Part shown: in pieces, positions 42,701-56,000 of the stretch
Position numbering within the stretch: position 1 is the stretch's first letter
Layout of the letters: every line of letters starts with the position of its first letter
Notes under the pieces: generated by a model
Told to the model about the DNA's origin: nothing
The model's input: the letters and a program-made list of their open reading frames with translations, nothing else
Database searches by the model: none
Assembly (NCBI GenBank): GCA_934754355.1
Contig: CAKVID010000002.1
Coordinates: 62,001 to 126,000 of the forward strand
DNA: 64,000 bases
Direction: 5' to 3'
Source: an uncultured Clostridia bacterium
GTDB taxonomy: Bacteria > Bacillota > Clostridia > Christensenellales > UBA1242
Made by a program: the position numbers and the translations under genes

Positions 42701-43425
42701 CTAGATAGTTCAATAAGAGCATCGTGTTGAGTTTCGTATGCGTCTTTGTCTAGAGTTGCTTTCATTATTTCATTGTCGCCAAAAGTTTCTAGTATATTTT
42801 CTCTAGTTAAGCCAAAACATTTAAGGAATATACCAAGTGAAATTTTGCCACCTTTATCAAGTGCTACTTTCAATTGGTTTGGTTCTTTCTCTTTCTGTTC
42901 TATTTCTAGCCAACTACCTCTCTTAGGATTAAGAGTACTAGAGAATATTTCTCTACCAGTCTTATCTAATTTCTTAGAAAAATATACACTAGGAGATCTA
43001 ACAATTTGAGAAACAATAACCCTTTCGATACCATTGAAAATAAAGGTACCTGCTTCTGTCATGTAAGGAATATCACCTAGATATACTTCTTGCTCTATGG
43101 CCTCGCCAGTCTCTTTGATAACTAATCTAACATTAACTCTAAGTGGAACACTGTAATGACCACCTTTTCTCTTGGTCTCTGCTTTAGTTAATTTTGGTCT
43201 GTCTTCGATGGTATAGTCCAAAAAATAGACTTCTGCTTTTCCAGCATAGTCTGTAATAGGTGAAAATTCTTTCAAGGCTTCGCCTATACCCTCTTTGATA
43301 AACTTTCTATAAGAATCTTTTTGAATCTCTAGTAGGTAAGGCATCTCTGCTTCTTTTGTCTTTCCAAAAGTATAACGGATATTGTTGCCATACTTAATCT
43401 TTTTGATGTTGTCAGTATTTAACAT
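39724..43425 (-). CDS. rpoB: DNA-directed RNA polymerase subunit beta
   Basis: A 1233-residue beta subunit. The catalytic and structural signatures are present: ESCINQKPIVKKGQKV, MAGRHGNKGIVSRI, PVFDGVNEADI and the C-terminal GGKAMFGGQRFGEMEVWALEAYGA. The rifampicin pocket reads HQLSQLMDEMNPLSSLAQKRRLSAVG. By alignment with E. coli numbering it carries Leu at 514, Glu at 517 and Gln in place of His at 526. An acidic C-terminal extension of about 60 residues follows the core. GAGGAG precedes the ATG. Confidence 0.98.
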   Translation of the reverse strand: MLNTDNIKKIKYGNNIRYTFGKTKEAEMPYLLEIQKDSYRKFIKEGIGEALKEFSPITDYAGKAEVYFLDYTIEDRPKLTKAETKRKGGHYSVPLRVNVRLVIKETGEAIEQEVYLGDIPYMTEAGTFIFNGIERVIVSQIVRSPSVYFSKKLDKTGREIFSSTLNPKRGSWLEIEQKEKEPNQLKVALDKGGKISLGIFLKCFGLTRENILETFGDNEIMKATLDKDAYETQHDALIELSRKTRPSEIPSAEATKQFIFSQFFSTQYYNIGDVGRFKVDKKLALYNRLVGLTAGEDIKDKKNVIVPAGEVITREKAFEIQNLGINSVWVLVDGKKHKMYGNNRVRLSEVIKCNEKELGINQMVYYPVLQDILKEYKTKEERIEAIRANAENLVGSTLTIDDILATVSYFLDLNVGIGEVDNIDHLCNRRIKGAGELLQDAFRSGMNKLSNAVKETLQSHDLNDISPSQVVNARPINRAFKDFLASHQLSQLMDEMNPLSSLAQKRRLSAVGPGGIKKDRATDEVRDIHHSHYGRLCVIETPEGGNIGLINSLASFARVNEYGFIETAYRVVNKEKGIVTNDVIYLMADEDENCYIAQATEPLNADGSFVNKRIICRYKDTILEVDKEMVDYMDVSPRQLISVPTSLIPFLQNDDTARALMGANMQRQAVPLITTEAPIVGTGMEHKIALDNCAIIVSKSNGVVTYVDGDSVEVTTDDGNIEKYELTKFTKTNQESCINQKPIVKKGQKVKKGDTLADGYSCNGGELALGKNMLIAFMNWEGYNYEDAILLSERLVKEDVYTSISLKEEEVKCRTTKLGDEEFTRDIPNLGEDVLKNLDENGIIRVGAEVKPGDILVGKVTPKGETEPTPEERLLRAIFGEKARDVKDTSLRVPHGISGVVVDIQVFSRKNKDELETGVNQMVRVTIAQKRKISVGDKMAGRHGNKGIVSRILPVEDMPFMANGQPIDIVLNPLGIPSRMNVGQVLEVHLGLVAKALGIKIATPVFDGVNEADIRDLLKENNFPENGKIQLYDGRTGEPFENPVTVGYMYYIKLEHMVNDKMHARSTGPYAYVTQQPLGGKAMFGGQRFGEMEVWALEAYGATKLLQEMMTIKSDDTEGRLATYKAIVEGLPLPEPGMPESFKVLVRELQGLGLDVQLRNEQGKEFALGDLSADTIETFAEATKPREEVKDIELDFDNTTNNESALEENLESDEDFDNIFDESAIFDDFDEEE

Positions 43426-43549
43426 TCAGTTTATTCTCCTCGAAACAATTTATTAAAAAATTTTTATTAAGTTGTAAATTTATGCTAAAAATCAGTTGCC
43501 AAAAATATTTTTTTCTATTATATTAAGCAAAAGATATTTCAACATTTAC

Positions 43550-43575
43550 TATTGTTTACGCACTTATAAACAATA
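43550..43575 (-). promoter_or_regulatory. Hairpin in the rpoB leader
   Basis: A perfect 9-bp stem, TATTGTTTA and TAAACAATA with an 8-base loop, lies about 10 bases after the predicted transcription start and about 125 bases before the rpoB start. No T-run follows, so it is not a terminator. Confidence 0.4.
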
Positions 43576-43588
43576 CTTTGCATTTCAA

Positions 43589-43617
43589 ATTTTACCATAT
43601 AAAGCAATCAGTGTCAA
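43589..43617 (-). promoter_or_regulatory. Promoter of rpoB-rpoC
   Basis: A perfect TTGACA (43612-43617), 17 bases, TAAAAT (43589-43594). It gives a leader of about 160 bases. rpoBC therefore has a promoter of its own, not shared with rplJL as in many bacteria. Confidence 0.85.
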
Positions 43618-43694
43618 TTCTTTTTTGCATTTTTTTGAAAGAATTATTGTTTTTTGTTTGACAAAATTTATTTTTTTTGCAATATACATATAAT

Positions 43695-43780
43695 ATTTAT
43701 ATATATAATTAACCATATAATAAATTTGCATAATAGGAAACCCCTAGATTATTTGCAAAATTTATATGGTTTTTTTATTT
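43695..43780 (+). ncRNA. Candidate small RNA divergent from rpoB
   Basis: A long interrupted hairpin (43711-43771) with stems AACCATATAA/TTATATGGTT, TTTGCA/TGCAAA and AGG/CCT, followed by seven T on the plus strand, is a strong terminator shape. No plus-strand gene ends here. A TTGACA at about 43659 with an imperfect -10 (AATATA or TATACA) could drive an RNA of about 85 bases. The rest of the gap (43790-44015) is AT-rich with nothing I can identify. Confidence 0.35.
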
Positions 43781-44018
43781 TTACAATTCTTTTTTAATTG
43801 GAAAATTATAAGTAATTATAAAAGAATGATTGAAGAATAGTTAAGGAATTGGAGTTGAAATAAAATTTTGAGTTACTAATTTTAAAATTGAATTAGAAAT
43901 ATAAAACAACATTATAATAACTAACTATTTAGATTTATTTATATTTAAAGCAAATTCCCTAACCCCTTAATTAAAGAATAATACCATTTAATTGATAAAC
44001 CCGGCAAAAAAGACAAAA

Positions 44019-44059
44019 AAAGAGCATACCTGTAAGAAAACCTTACTTGTATGTTCTTT
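44019..44059 (-). terminator. Terminator after the giant gene
   Basis: Two nested stems: AAAGAGCATAC with GTATGTTCTTT (one wobble or mismatch) and GTAAG with CTTAC. A and T runs lie on both sides, seven bases past the stop codon. Confidence 0.8.
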
Positions 44060-44065
44060 TTTTAT

Positions 44066-47000
44066 TTATTTTTTTAATAAAATCTTATGAAGTTTTAAGT
44101 TTTTAACCTTAAATACTGCGATTTCAGTATACGATCTATCTAATTCTGTAAGCTCTACTAGATAAAGCGTTTTTGTGTTGTAATAATCATCGCTAGTTGC
44201 TTGTTCGCACTTCTCTAATTCTGTCTTATCATAAGAAACTCTGAATTCTTCAAAACTAGAATAATCATGTTTGTGCTCATGAGTTGTGCTTTCAACTTGA
44301 TTAAACTTATGATTTAAACTATAACCTGCTAAATTATCTAATCCTTCTAATGAATTACTTACAAGGAATATACTAATTTCTGTACGGCTTGTTAGGTTAT
44401 AGGTTGTTGTTCCTGAGAAAGAGGATAAACTATTACCTATAAAGAAATTAATATTTTCTATATCAAAATCATTAATATACAGACCATCGTATTTATCAAT
44501 TTTATTTACTACACTCTTGACTTCTCTATTACTACCAAGTATTTTATTGCCTTGTTCATCAAGATATGTAATTTCTTCCCTTTCTATATGCTCTGCTTGC
44601 TGGTTAAGCAGTAAAGTATATGTCTTAGTATTATTATCAATTTCACTATTCCATACATAGTATTCATTGTGATAAACATTATTAATTCCTCTATAACTTA
44701 CATTTATAAGTTCTATAGATGAGGTTGAAGCATTTAGTAATTTGTTGTCCTTTGGATTATTAGCATATCCAATTACGCCACCAATTTTTTCAGTAGCAGT
44801 TAGAATTACATCATCTAATATTATACTATTAAATATAATATTTCCGTAATTAGTTCTAGCAAATAATCCAATTACACCGCCAGCATATCTTGAAGTATTT
44901 GTACCTATTGAGCCTGTAATAGTTACACTTGTACCAGTATTTTTGTTTCCACCAATAGAAATTAAACTTGTATCAGATTTTTCACTATCGGCAAATTGAC
45001 CTATAATACCGCCTGCAATCTTAGTTGTAATAGTACAACTAGACCTAATATTTTGTATAACAACGGCTAGATGATTTCTCAAATCTCCAATGACACCACC
45101 ACCAATAGTCAAATCGCTACCTACACTATTTACATTAGCAGTAAAGTTTAGTCTAGAAATTGTTCCTACTTCTTCTCTTTCGCCAATGTAAACTTGTGTT
45201 GATGTTCCATTTACTACACCTATTACAGCACCACCGACATACTTGGTTGTAATATTAATAACTGAAGCATTGTTAGAAGTATTATAAATGTAGATAGTAT
45301 TCACAGAACTACTATTTGCATAACCTCCTACATATCCAACAAAACCACCTATACCAGAAATTGAAGACGAACCATCTACTTGGACAAAAGTTACATTAGT
45401 ATTAATTATCTTAGTTACTTTGCTACCACAATATCCAATAATTCCGCCGACATTTGTTGTTCCTTTAACATTTGTCATACTAGAATTTTGTATACTAGTC
45501 TCACTACCAATAATTAATCTATTAATTTCAGCCGAACCAATATAACCGCCTGCACCCGTAATAGATTGTTCATTATTTGTTAATACAACACTATAACTAT
45601 TATCTTTTCTCATAACAGTACTGCATGCAACTATTCGCAATGAAATATTGTTTGTTGTATCTGCATCACTAATGTGTCCAATAAATCCACCAGCAGAAAC
45701 TTTATCTGTCGCTGTTTTACCAGTTGTAACTAATGCATATTCATCAATCTTACAGCCATTTATTTCAACATATTGAAGATCACTTGATGTAGAAGCATTG
45801 ACTACGCCAATCAATCCACCTGCACTAGTTGAGTTACCATATTTATAATTGAAGTCATTACCATTAATTTCTGCGTTGTTAGTACAATTATCTAAGTAAA
45901 CTGATTTAGCCTTGATTAAACCAATTATACCGCTTGCACCAGATAAGTTTGTTGCATTATTTGTACCTACAACTTTAGCATTATTTTTAATATTTGTAAG
46001 AATTAATGTACTATTTTTAAGGCCTTCAAAACTTGCAATTATACCACTAGAATTAACTGAACCACGAACTGTGACTAGTTGATTTTCTAGAGTTTTGTTT
46101 GTAAATCTAGTAATATTTGCACTATAAACTTGCAAATTTTTCAAATCTTCTAGAGTTTTATTCAAATCTGTACCATCATTTGTAATAGCAGGAGTATCAG
46201 AAATATGTCCATAAACATTTCCATTAGAATACAATGCACCAATTAATCCACCTGCATTATCGGCAGAAACTATATTTGCACTATATGTATCATCTGCAAA
46301 TTCTCTATCTTTGGCAAATTTAACCATATCTGTTGGATATTCAGAAAGGGTTGAGATTGTTAGAGAATGATTATTTGCTTCTTTGGTTGGAAGTTTAGCA
46401 TATCCAAATAATCCACCTGCATATGATTGCAAATTATCGTAATCTATGTAAGATGTAGCCGAAATATTACCTTGACTATTTGAACTATCAATATTAATAC
46501 TTACATCATAAGCATAACCGAATAATCCACCTGCAAATCTATTTCTATAAACATTGCTTGCAGTATCATATTGCGAACCGCCACCAATTCTTCTACTATT
46601 ATTGATAGTTTTAACAAATGAAACATTACTCAAAGTATTAACTGAACCATCAATATATTCTTCTTTGATGAACTGCTCATTTAGAGGTTCATAGCCCGAT
46701 AATGAATGATTTTTGTTGTAAATATTATAATTCCAACTCTCTGCATTTCTTCCAAGAGTGCTAATAATTCCGCCAACACTAGAATTTAGACAAGATATTT
46801 CTCCTGAATTCATACAGTGATTAAATTCTAGGTCATGAATATTTGCATATCCACCCAAAATTCCACTAGCGTTTGTGGTAGTTTCACCGCCTATACTTGC
46901 AAAATTATAAGCATTATAAATAATTACTTTAGTGAAATTATCTGCTACTTTGTTATCTCTTGTAATATAAGCGCTAGTTTGCAAACTATCATTATGGTCA

Positions 47001-50000
47001 GTTGAACTTATAAAGCCTATTATACCACTTGCATAATCGCCACTTACATATGTTTTGTCACTACCAAGATTTTGATTTACATAATAAGTATTAATATTAT
47101 CATCAGTTTGAGCAACAAATTTACCAGAGAACATGTTACTTATTTCGTAAGTATATACTGTTACATTAGTTTCGCTATATATAGCACCATCTTCTGAAAT
47201 TATGGCTTTTGTTTGCTCGCTCTTTAGATTATTAGTTCCAACTTTTAGATAACCAATTATACCACCAGCATAAGAATAAGCAGTTTTATTATCAAAGCCT
47301 GTTTCACTTGATTGAATGTCGCCCTGAACATTACCCACATTTCTAATAGCATTTTGTATACCATCATAGGCCTTGATTTCTACATTCTGACCTACATATC
47401 CAAATACACCACCTGCTACTACTTTAGCAGAAATACTACCATTATTCTTGATACCATATATCTTGGTTGTCGAAGTTGTTGCACTATCGTCACCAGAGAA
47501 TATTGTATAAACTTTATTAGATAACAATGAATAAGCATCGCTATAACCGATAAAGCCACCTGCATAATCTGCAACGCTTGCAATATTACCATTATTTACA
47601 ACTTGATTAAATTTGATTACATAAGAGGTATTATTATGCCATCTTGGTTCTCCAGTAGAACTTACTGAATATCTTTGATTTATTGCCTTATATGTAACTT
47701 CTTCTTTTGTCTGATACTGAATTGTATAAGCCGACCTATTTAGTCCAATTAGACCGCCTGCAACAGTTAAATCAACTTGTTCGGTTTTGTCTAGACTAAT
47801 ATTATTAATAGTCTCTCTGAATACATGAGTAACTTCAGTTGGAATAACAGCCGAGTATGAGTATATAGAAGGAGTAGTAGATGCCATCAATGTACCAAAT
47901 GCTGCTTCATACTTAGGATATTTAGTATCACTACCATGAATTACATTACTTACAGTAATACTATCGCTTTCGTTATTTTTATTTAGAATAATCTTATTTG
48001 CGAAGAAATCACCTTGAATGTAACCGACAATTCCATATAAATTGTAGTGACTAAGTGTTGAAGAACCTGCGATGAATGTATCTGTTCCAAGATTGATATT
48101 TGCAGGTACCTTCTTAGCAACCATCTCGCCATCAATGATTTCATTTTCGTATTTATCAGATTGTATTTCTAAATTAGTAATTGGGAAGAAAGCAGTTCCA
48201 ATAGGCATTATATATGCTTTGTAATTATCAAATTGTTCTGAACTAGTCATTTCATTTGATTTGCTTCCATCTCTATAAGCATTGGCACTTAATTGAGTAT
48301 TTTGGATACTAATATCTTCATCAATATTCAAATATACTTTATCTAATGTTCTAGAATTGAAATATCTCTTTGTTAATGCTGTATATGCCTCTAAGTAACT
48401 ATATTTAGAGCCGATAGTAATATTAGTATTAGTATTAGTTACTGGTTCAATTGCTCTTTGGTCCATATCAAAAGTAAATACTAATGCACCATCTTTATCA
48501 ATATTCCATAATCCCGCTTCGGCAAATATTTGTTTTGCCATAGTAAGAATTATTTCGCTTTCACTTCTTGTATCATTATTCTCTTTTAGTTCTTTAACCA
48601 TTGCAACAGCATCTGCATTAATAGCTTTACCGCCATTTGCGATATCTATTACATATTTGGTCTTACCAGTATCTGTTGTAATTGTACGAGTAGAATATAC
48701 TACTGTTTCGTTGTAATTATCGTCTTCTTTGCCAAGAGCCATTGGACTTGCATATTTAGCATATGCCATTGTAAGTGAAGAACTGAAATTGCCAAGTAAA
48801 TTAGAAGTGCTAGGATTAAATAGCCAATAATTCTCAGCATACCAATTTGAACAAGTACCGCAATTTTTAAGTGTATAAGCAATGCCTCTAACATTTCCAT
48901 TATTTGATGTTACATTGTCTATTTTGGTAGATACTTCAAAGATATTCATACCTTCTACATATCCTACAATTCCACCAAAGATATTTTGTGTAGCAAGTGT
49001 ACCAATAATTACATCTATATTTTGTAGCAAATGTCCACTTTCGCCATATTTTGCATAACCAACTACACCACCGCTGGATAGTATATTTTGTGTTTTCTCT
49101 ACAAGGTCGCCATTTTCGCCTGGGACATAGACAATTTCTTGTTTGTAATCTACATCTTTGGCTTTGTTCTCAATAGTAAAGTTGCCAATATTTAACATCG
49201 AATTGAATACATTAATATTCTCTGCAGCACCTACAAAACCACCAACATAGATTGAACCCATCAAATTAGATGCTCCAGTACCGCCACCATAGTAACATCT
49301 AGAAATATTAATGTTCTTAGCCTCTCCAACAAAGCCTCCAACATATGCACCACTTCCAGATTTACCGATTGTAGTACTATAGATATATATGCTATCTAAT
49401 GTTAATCCATATGCTTTACCGAATAATCCACCTATGTAATTCTTACCAGAGAATTCTGAAGATGTAATATGTATCTCATTTACATCAATATTATTCTCAT
49501 TTGCATTACCGGCATAACCTACAAGTCCACCAACATAATTAGAGTTATTCAAACTACCATTAATAGTTGATTTACTAATATAAATATTATGCAAATCTAG
49601 TATACCAAGTATGCCTATTCTACCCACTAGGCCACCCACATAACTAGTATTAGCAGATAGAGTTGAATTAGCAATATTAAATCCTTGTAGATTAATATTT
49701 CCTCTATCAATATAACCAAAAGCAAGACCGAAATTACCAAAGGTTACATCAAATATGCTTGTATTATTTGTAAGTAAATTTGTATAAAGTTTAGAATTGA
49801 TATCTGTTGTATCTGTAATAGAAATATTATTAAGACTTATAATATCTTTAGCATCTTCACTTAGATTACTCATAACAATTTCTCTTACATATCCTGCGAT
49901 ACCACCAATATAACCTACACCTTGCAAACCTTCAATATTTGTAATTTTCAAATTAGTAATATTACTATTTGTATTTGCAAAAGTAAGTTTATCATTAACT

Positions 50001-53000
50001 CTACCAACTAGACCACCTAAGTAATTTGTTCCAAATGAAGAACCATCTGTATTTACAAAAGTAAATTTAATATTGGATATCTCAAGGGTTGCATTATTAG
50101 GAATAATTACATTTTCTGCCGAACCGATTATTCCACCTATTGCACCATTTACATACACATTTTGACTTGGATTTAATGTATTAGTGCTTTGAATTTCTAT
50201 TCCATCGCTATCCAAATCCAAATTACCAATTGTTACGCTACTAGCATAACCAACTACTGCGCCTAAATTAGCATTAATATTATTATTAGCAATTTTAACT
50301 TTCTTTCCATTCTCAAAGTTATTAAGAATTACATTATTTAATATAACTTTACCAGCAGAATAACCAATAATTCCGGCTGAGTTTGTTGCCGAATTAGTTA
50401 TATTAGATGCATTTAGCAAATTATTTGCTATAAGTGTAGAACTTGCACCATATATCTCTGCAATTACGCCAGCAGAATTGCCCAAAGCATTAGTTATATT
50501 ACCGTAGTTAGATAAATTATTGGCATAAATTGTAACAGGATTACTAGATAGTACATTGATATTACCAATAATACCTGCAACACCACCAACATTAGAACTG
50601 CTTACTAATAAATTGGTGTTACCATAATTTATCATTGAACCAATATTATACGAACTTGCATTAATTGAATTATCTACCTCAAACGCACCAATGATACCAC
50701 CAACATATCCTGTTACACCTTGAACATTTAGATAATTAATTATATTCATATTAATTGTTGTATTTTTGGCATATCCAATAAATGAACCAACATAACCACC
50801 CAAACTTCTTACATGTGCACCTTCACTAATTGTCTGAGCATCTTTAGTAAGAGTAAGCGAACCAGAGAAGGTAGCATTCTTGGTATAGCCAAATAATCCA
50901 ACATTATTTTTTACTAAGTGAGTTTCACTATAGATATTATCTCTATAATACCCATTAGTTGTCATATTAGTAATTGTTAAATTTCCAAAATTCATAGTAC
51001 CTTGGAAACTATAGTTTTCACTATATCCAATTGGTATCCATAATTTCTTCTGGAAGTCTAATTCATTTACTGTTACTGCAAGTTTCTCGCCTTTGAAATT
51101 ATTATTTCCACTATTAACTTGCTCTGCTACCCAAACTAGGTTTTCTACATTTGCAATCTGATAGGTGTCTCCTACTTTCGTAGGTTTAACACCATACCAT
51201 GTTTTGCTAGTAAATAGAAGTACTGGGTAGTTATTATTTTTCTGAGATACTCTACTCCAAATGAATGACCATCTATCAAACATATCATTATTAGGAGTAC
51301 TTAGTGCCTCGTGATTAATATAATTTAATGTGTCATCTTCATAAGTAATTACTGTATCTTCGTCATTATTTAATTCAAAAGTTTTGTAATAGTAAGTACT
51401 CTCTGTATTAGTTAATTGTAATTTATTAAGTGAAGAATATACTTGACTTAAAGTAACTGATGCTAATTCGTCATTAGTATTAATGATTGCCGAACATCTA
51501 TTAGTACCAATTACACATACATCATTTAGATTACTTGTAGTTTCTGTTCTAACATTTACTACTCCGCCAACAACCGCTCCAACATCGCCACGACTTACAT
51601 AACTATTAGAGATAGTTATTGAATTTGAACTAAGACCTACAAGTCCGCCTGCATTGTAACCTGAAACCATACTTGAATTGTAACATTCATTGATTGATAA
51701 ATTACTATTTATATCTGCATAGCCTACAAGTCCGCCTGCTGAATATATGTCTTGAGTAGTATTTGTTTGATATACATCGCCTTCATTATACGATTGACCA
51801 ATATTTAATCTACTTGCATTAGAGTAACCAACAAAGCCACCAACAAAGTACTGCCCACGAAGATTTTGATCATTGCTAGATAATACAATATTTACGCTAG
51901 AATTTCTAATTTCTCCAGTAATACCGCCAATTCTATCGCCAATAATCCAAGAATTATTGTTGTTATTTATTACTATTTTATTGAATGTAACACTTGAAGC
52001 ATTTACAAGTCCTACAATTCCTCCTGCAATTTTATCTATGTAAGCACCACTGAAGAATATATTTAATTTAGCATCATCACTGTCATTAATTACTACATTT
52101 TCTATTTCAGAATTAGCAGACAATCCAGCAACAAGACTACCCATATTGCCCGAATTAGCAATCAATGCAACGCTATTAAATTTAACATTTCTGTAACTAC
52201 TACCTTTGGACTCTCCAAATAATCCAGCGTCTTTCTCGTTAATAACAAATAAACCGTTGATAGTCTTATTGTTACCATTAAATTCGCCAGCAAATATATT
52301 ATTACCAACACATTCTAATATATATGCTCCGCCTATTGGAGTAAATAACCTACCATACAAATCAATATCATTTGCAAGAGTTATTCCCTTATTTGTGTAT
52401 TTGCCTAAAGCATCATGATTAATTAGAGTAGATAGATATGCAAGTCCTCTTGCAGTTTTGACATCAATTACATAAGTTCCGAATGAAATATCTGTATTTT
52501 TGATATCGTCAGTTCTGTCTTCATTAGTATTTATTAGATTTATATAATTTGACCATACATAGTCACTATACTCAGTTTGCGTAGTACTATTCAAGTCAAT
52601 ATCTTCAAAGTACCAATCTTTGCCAATGGTTAATTTTAGTTCCCATCTTAAAAATACTCTACCATTATGTCTAGCAACTTCTTGTCCACTAACAGTAGGC
52701 AAGATAATCCAATCATTTATAAAGTCATAATTTGGAGTAAAGTTTGTAATATCTTGTGCTTGGTTTTCTGTTAGAATTTGAGAAGTTTCTACAGAAGAAT
52801 AGTATTTGTATTTATTATTTTTCAAATTCACATAAGAATTATATACTCTGCCTTTGATGTCTACATTATCAAAGTCAAGAGCATTAATTACTGCATATTC
52901 AATCTTTCCTGTACTATCTGATGATACAACATATGAGCCAAGATTTAATGTAATTTTAGGATAAATTACAAGTCCGGATTGTTCTTTATAAATATTGCCA

Positions 53001-56000
53001 CCAACTAGTACCAAGTCAGGATTGATATCAATACCTATATTTTGTGCAATGTAACCATTGCTACTATTTAATTTGGCAATGTAAGTATTGGCTACCTTAC
53101 CTAAGTTTTTGTTAATTATAGGATTAGTAACTTCTACACCAGAACCAAATTCAAGTCCGTAAATTCTAGAGTATTTGCTAACACTTTCAAATATTGTCGC
53201 ATTACTATTTAGAGCCTCACGGAAATATATGTCTATATCTTCAACTGATTTCTTAGTAGTAATATTAGTATCCGTAATTATTACTGCTTTTTTGCCAGTC
53301 AAATCGGCACTATCAAAATCAGAGATTATCTCTGGAGTTAGCCTACCATCGACCAACTCCGAGAAATAATTGTTTCCTGCTCCATTTGGTTTATTGTAAT
53401 CTTGAACCCACTTAAGAATAGGATATCTATTCTCTGCATAATTCCAAATACTCTCAAATCCAAATATTGCAGAAATTATCTTGCCATTACTTACTTCACA
53501 ATTGTTATATAGTAATTCATCAACACTTTTTGCTATACCAATTGAATTGGTATCAAGCATAAATTCTGCCAAATAGTATGCGCTCTCCAAATTAATAGAT
53601 GAAGAGATATCGAATCCAGAAGTTGCCTCTGCTCTACCTACGATACCTGCTGAATAAGAAATATCTCCACCATTTACATTTGCTACAATATTAGCAATTG
53701 TATAAGATTTGAATACTCTAATATTAGCAATATTGCCTTCATTTGCCACATAGTAACCTATTATGCCACTTAGAGTGAAATAACTACTTGAATTAAGTAA
53801 TGTATAATCTTGTGTATTGTAATCATAACTTTCAATTGTATTTGTGGTGTAACAATTATCAATTGCAATGTTATTTATTACATAACCTATCAAACCACCA
53901 ATCTTTAATTGACTTAAATTAGTTTGAGTAGTAAATACATTTAATTTGCCTGATGAGAAAGACTTAGAGATATCCGAATTAGACAATTGCAAATTAGTCT
54001 TACCAATAAGTCCACCAACACTAATATTTGTTCCTGAGTTCTCTGCCAAATATATAACAATATTTGCATTAAATCCAGAATTAACGATTGTCCCACCAGT
54101 CATGAAGCCAACTATACCACCGACATTTAGTGTAGTTTCGCTTCCAATTTTAACTGGAGTAGATTTATCTGTCAAACCTATTTTCTTAGTTTCGATATTG
54201 TTAGTTAGTACAAGTCCATCAGCACTACCACTTGCCAATTTACCTACAACACCACCAATATTAACATCAACCCTATCCATCTCTACCATAGTATAAATAA
54301 GGATTGTGTCTGAAACTAATTTATTTAAGTTACCATCAGATGATACAACTCCACCAATAATAGCACCGATATTTACCGAACTATTTTTATAAGTGTTTTT
54401 AAGGAATTCATTTGTATTTTGATGTTCATAAGTAATAGATTTTAGTGAATTACTTACATTTGATAAATTAACGAAACTATTATTGTTTCCTCCTAATTGA
54501 CCAATTAATCCACCAATATTCAAGTTACCTTTGTTTGAATATCTAGAACTAGCGTAGACACCCGTATTAATTACTTCAAAGTTAGCACTACTACCAGTTA
54601 AATGAACGCTATCTATTGCAAATGTTTTACCTATTTGCAAGCCTTCTACCAATCCAAACACACCACCAACACCAATATTATCAAATGATACAAATTTATT
54701 ATCTTTATTCTTGATATTTAATTTCAAGATTGGATTAGATAATTGAACACTATTTAGATTGTAACCAGATACATTGCTACCAGAAGAATTGGTTGTTCCT
54801 GCATCAGTATTAATAATCTTACCGAAAGCAGAACCAACTGCAAGAGTATCATAGTTACCTTCTTCAAATGTTACATTGATATTTATATTTGAACAACTAA
54901 GATTTATATCTTTGGAGGTATGCAAAGTAGATATCGAACCATAACCGAATAATCCACCAACATACATATTGTTATTTCTGATGTTGTTGGTTTCTCCAGC
55001 AATTACAATTGTTGGATTAATTACAGTAAGTGTATCAATAAATAATGAATCTGCAAATCCACCAACTGCACCAATATATGCTGCTGAGAAATCTGAAGAA
55101 CCTGCATTATTACTTGTTGTTAATTTACCATTATTTTTATCAAATTCAATTGTTATATTTTTGATTGTATTAGGAGTATAACCTTTGGCATAGCCGTAGC
55201 CAAATAGTACACCACCCGCAGAGTCGTTATTACCATTATTAGATACTTCAATTGTAGAATTTACTTTAATTTTGAAATTCTCAAAAGATGCACCTTTAAC
55301 AGCAGCAAACAGACCAACTGTTCCAATAGAATTATAGTTATTATTAAATATAATAGAGTAATATATCTTATCCCCAGTTACTTCATCTTTGGCATTTGGG
55401 TTACTTCTTAGAATTCCGGTGAATGGATTACCAAGACTAGCAAGAGGTGCTGCACCATTATTCATAGTTGGAACTTCAATATCATTCATAAGAACAAATG
55501 TCCCATTAGGATTAGTATTTGCTTGTTTTAAGTCTTCGTAACTATAAACATAAATTGTTGGGTCTTTGGTCTTACTTTCATGGATTGGGAAGATGTATTC
55601 ATCTGTCTTCTGCATAGATGCTTCATTAAATCCAATACCACTCCAGATAGATGAATTCCAAACTGTTGTAGGATAAATACTCTGAATGCTTGCTCCGCCA
55701 TAAGTTTCTAGTACAACGCCATCGCCATTATAGAATGAACCATCAGGTTTTTGAATTTTAATTCTTAAGGCTTTGCTTTCTGCTTCTGAAATTGAAGTAT
55801 TTACACCTAATCTATTTAGTATTTGACTTGCTTGGTCTTGCAAGTATGCTCTAGATAGAATTTCTTTAAGAGTTCTAACAGAAGAATAGGCTTGAACTCT
55901 AGAATAGTGTATTGTCTTAGTTCCATTCTTCTCGTTATAATTCTCACCATCTTCCGATTTGGTTACTTGCATAATATTACCACTATGCAATTTCTCTGTA

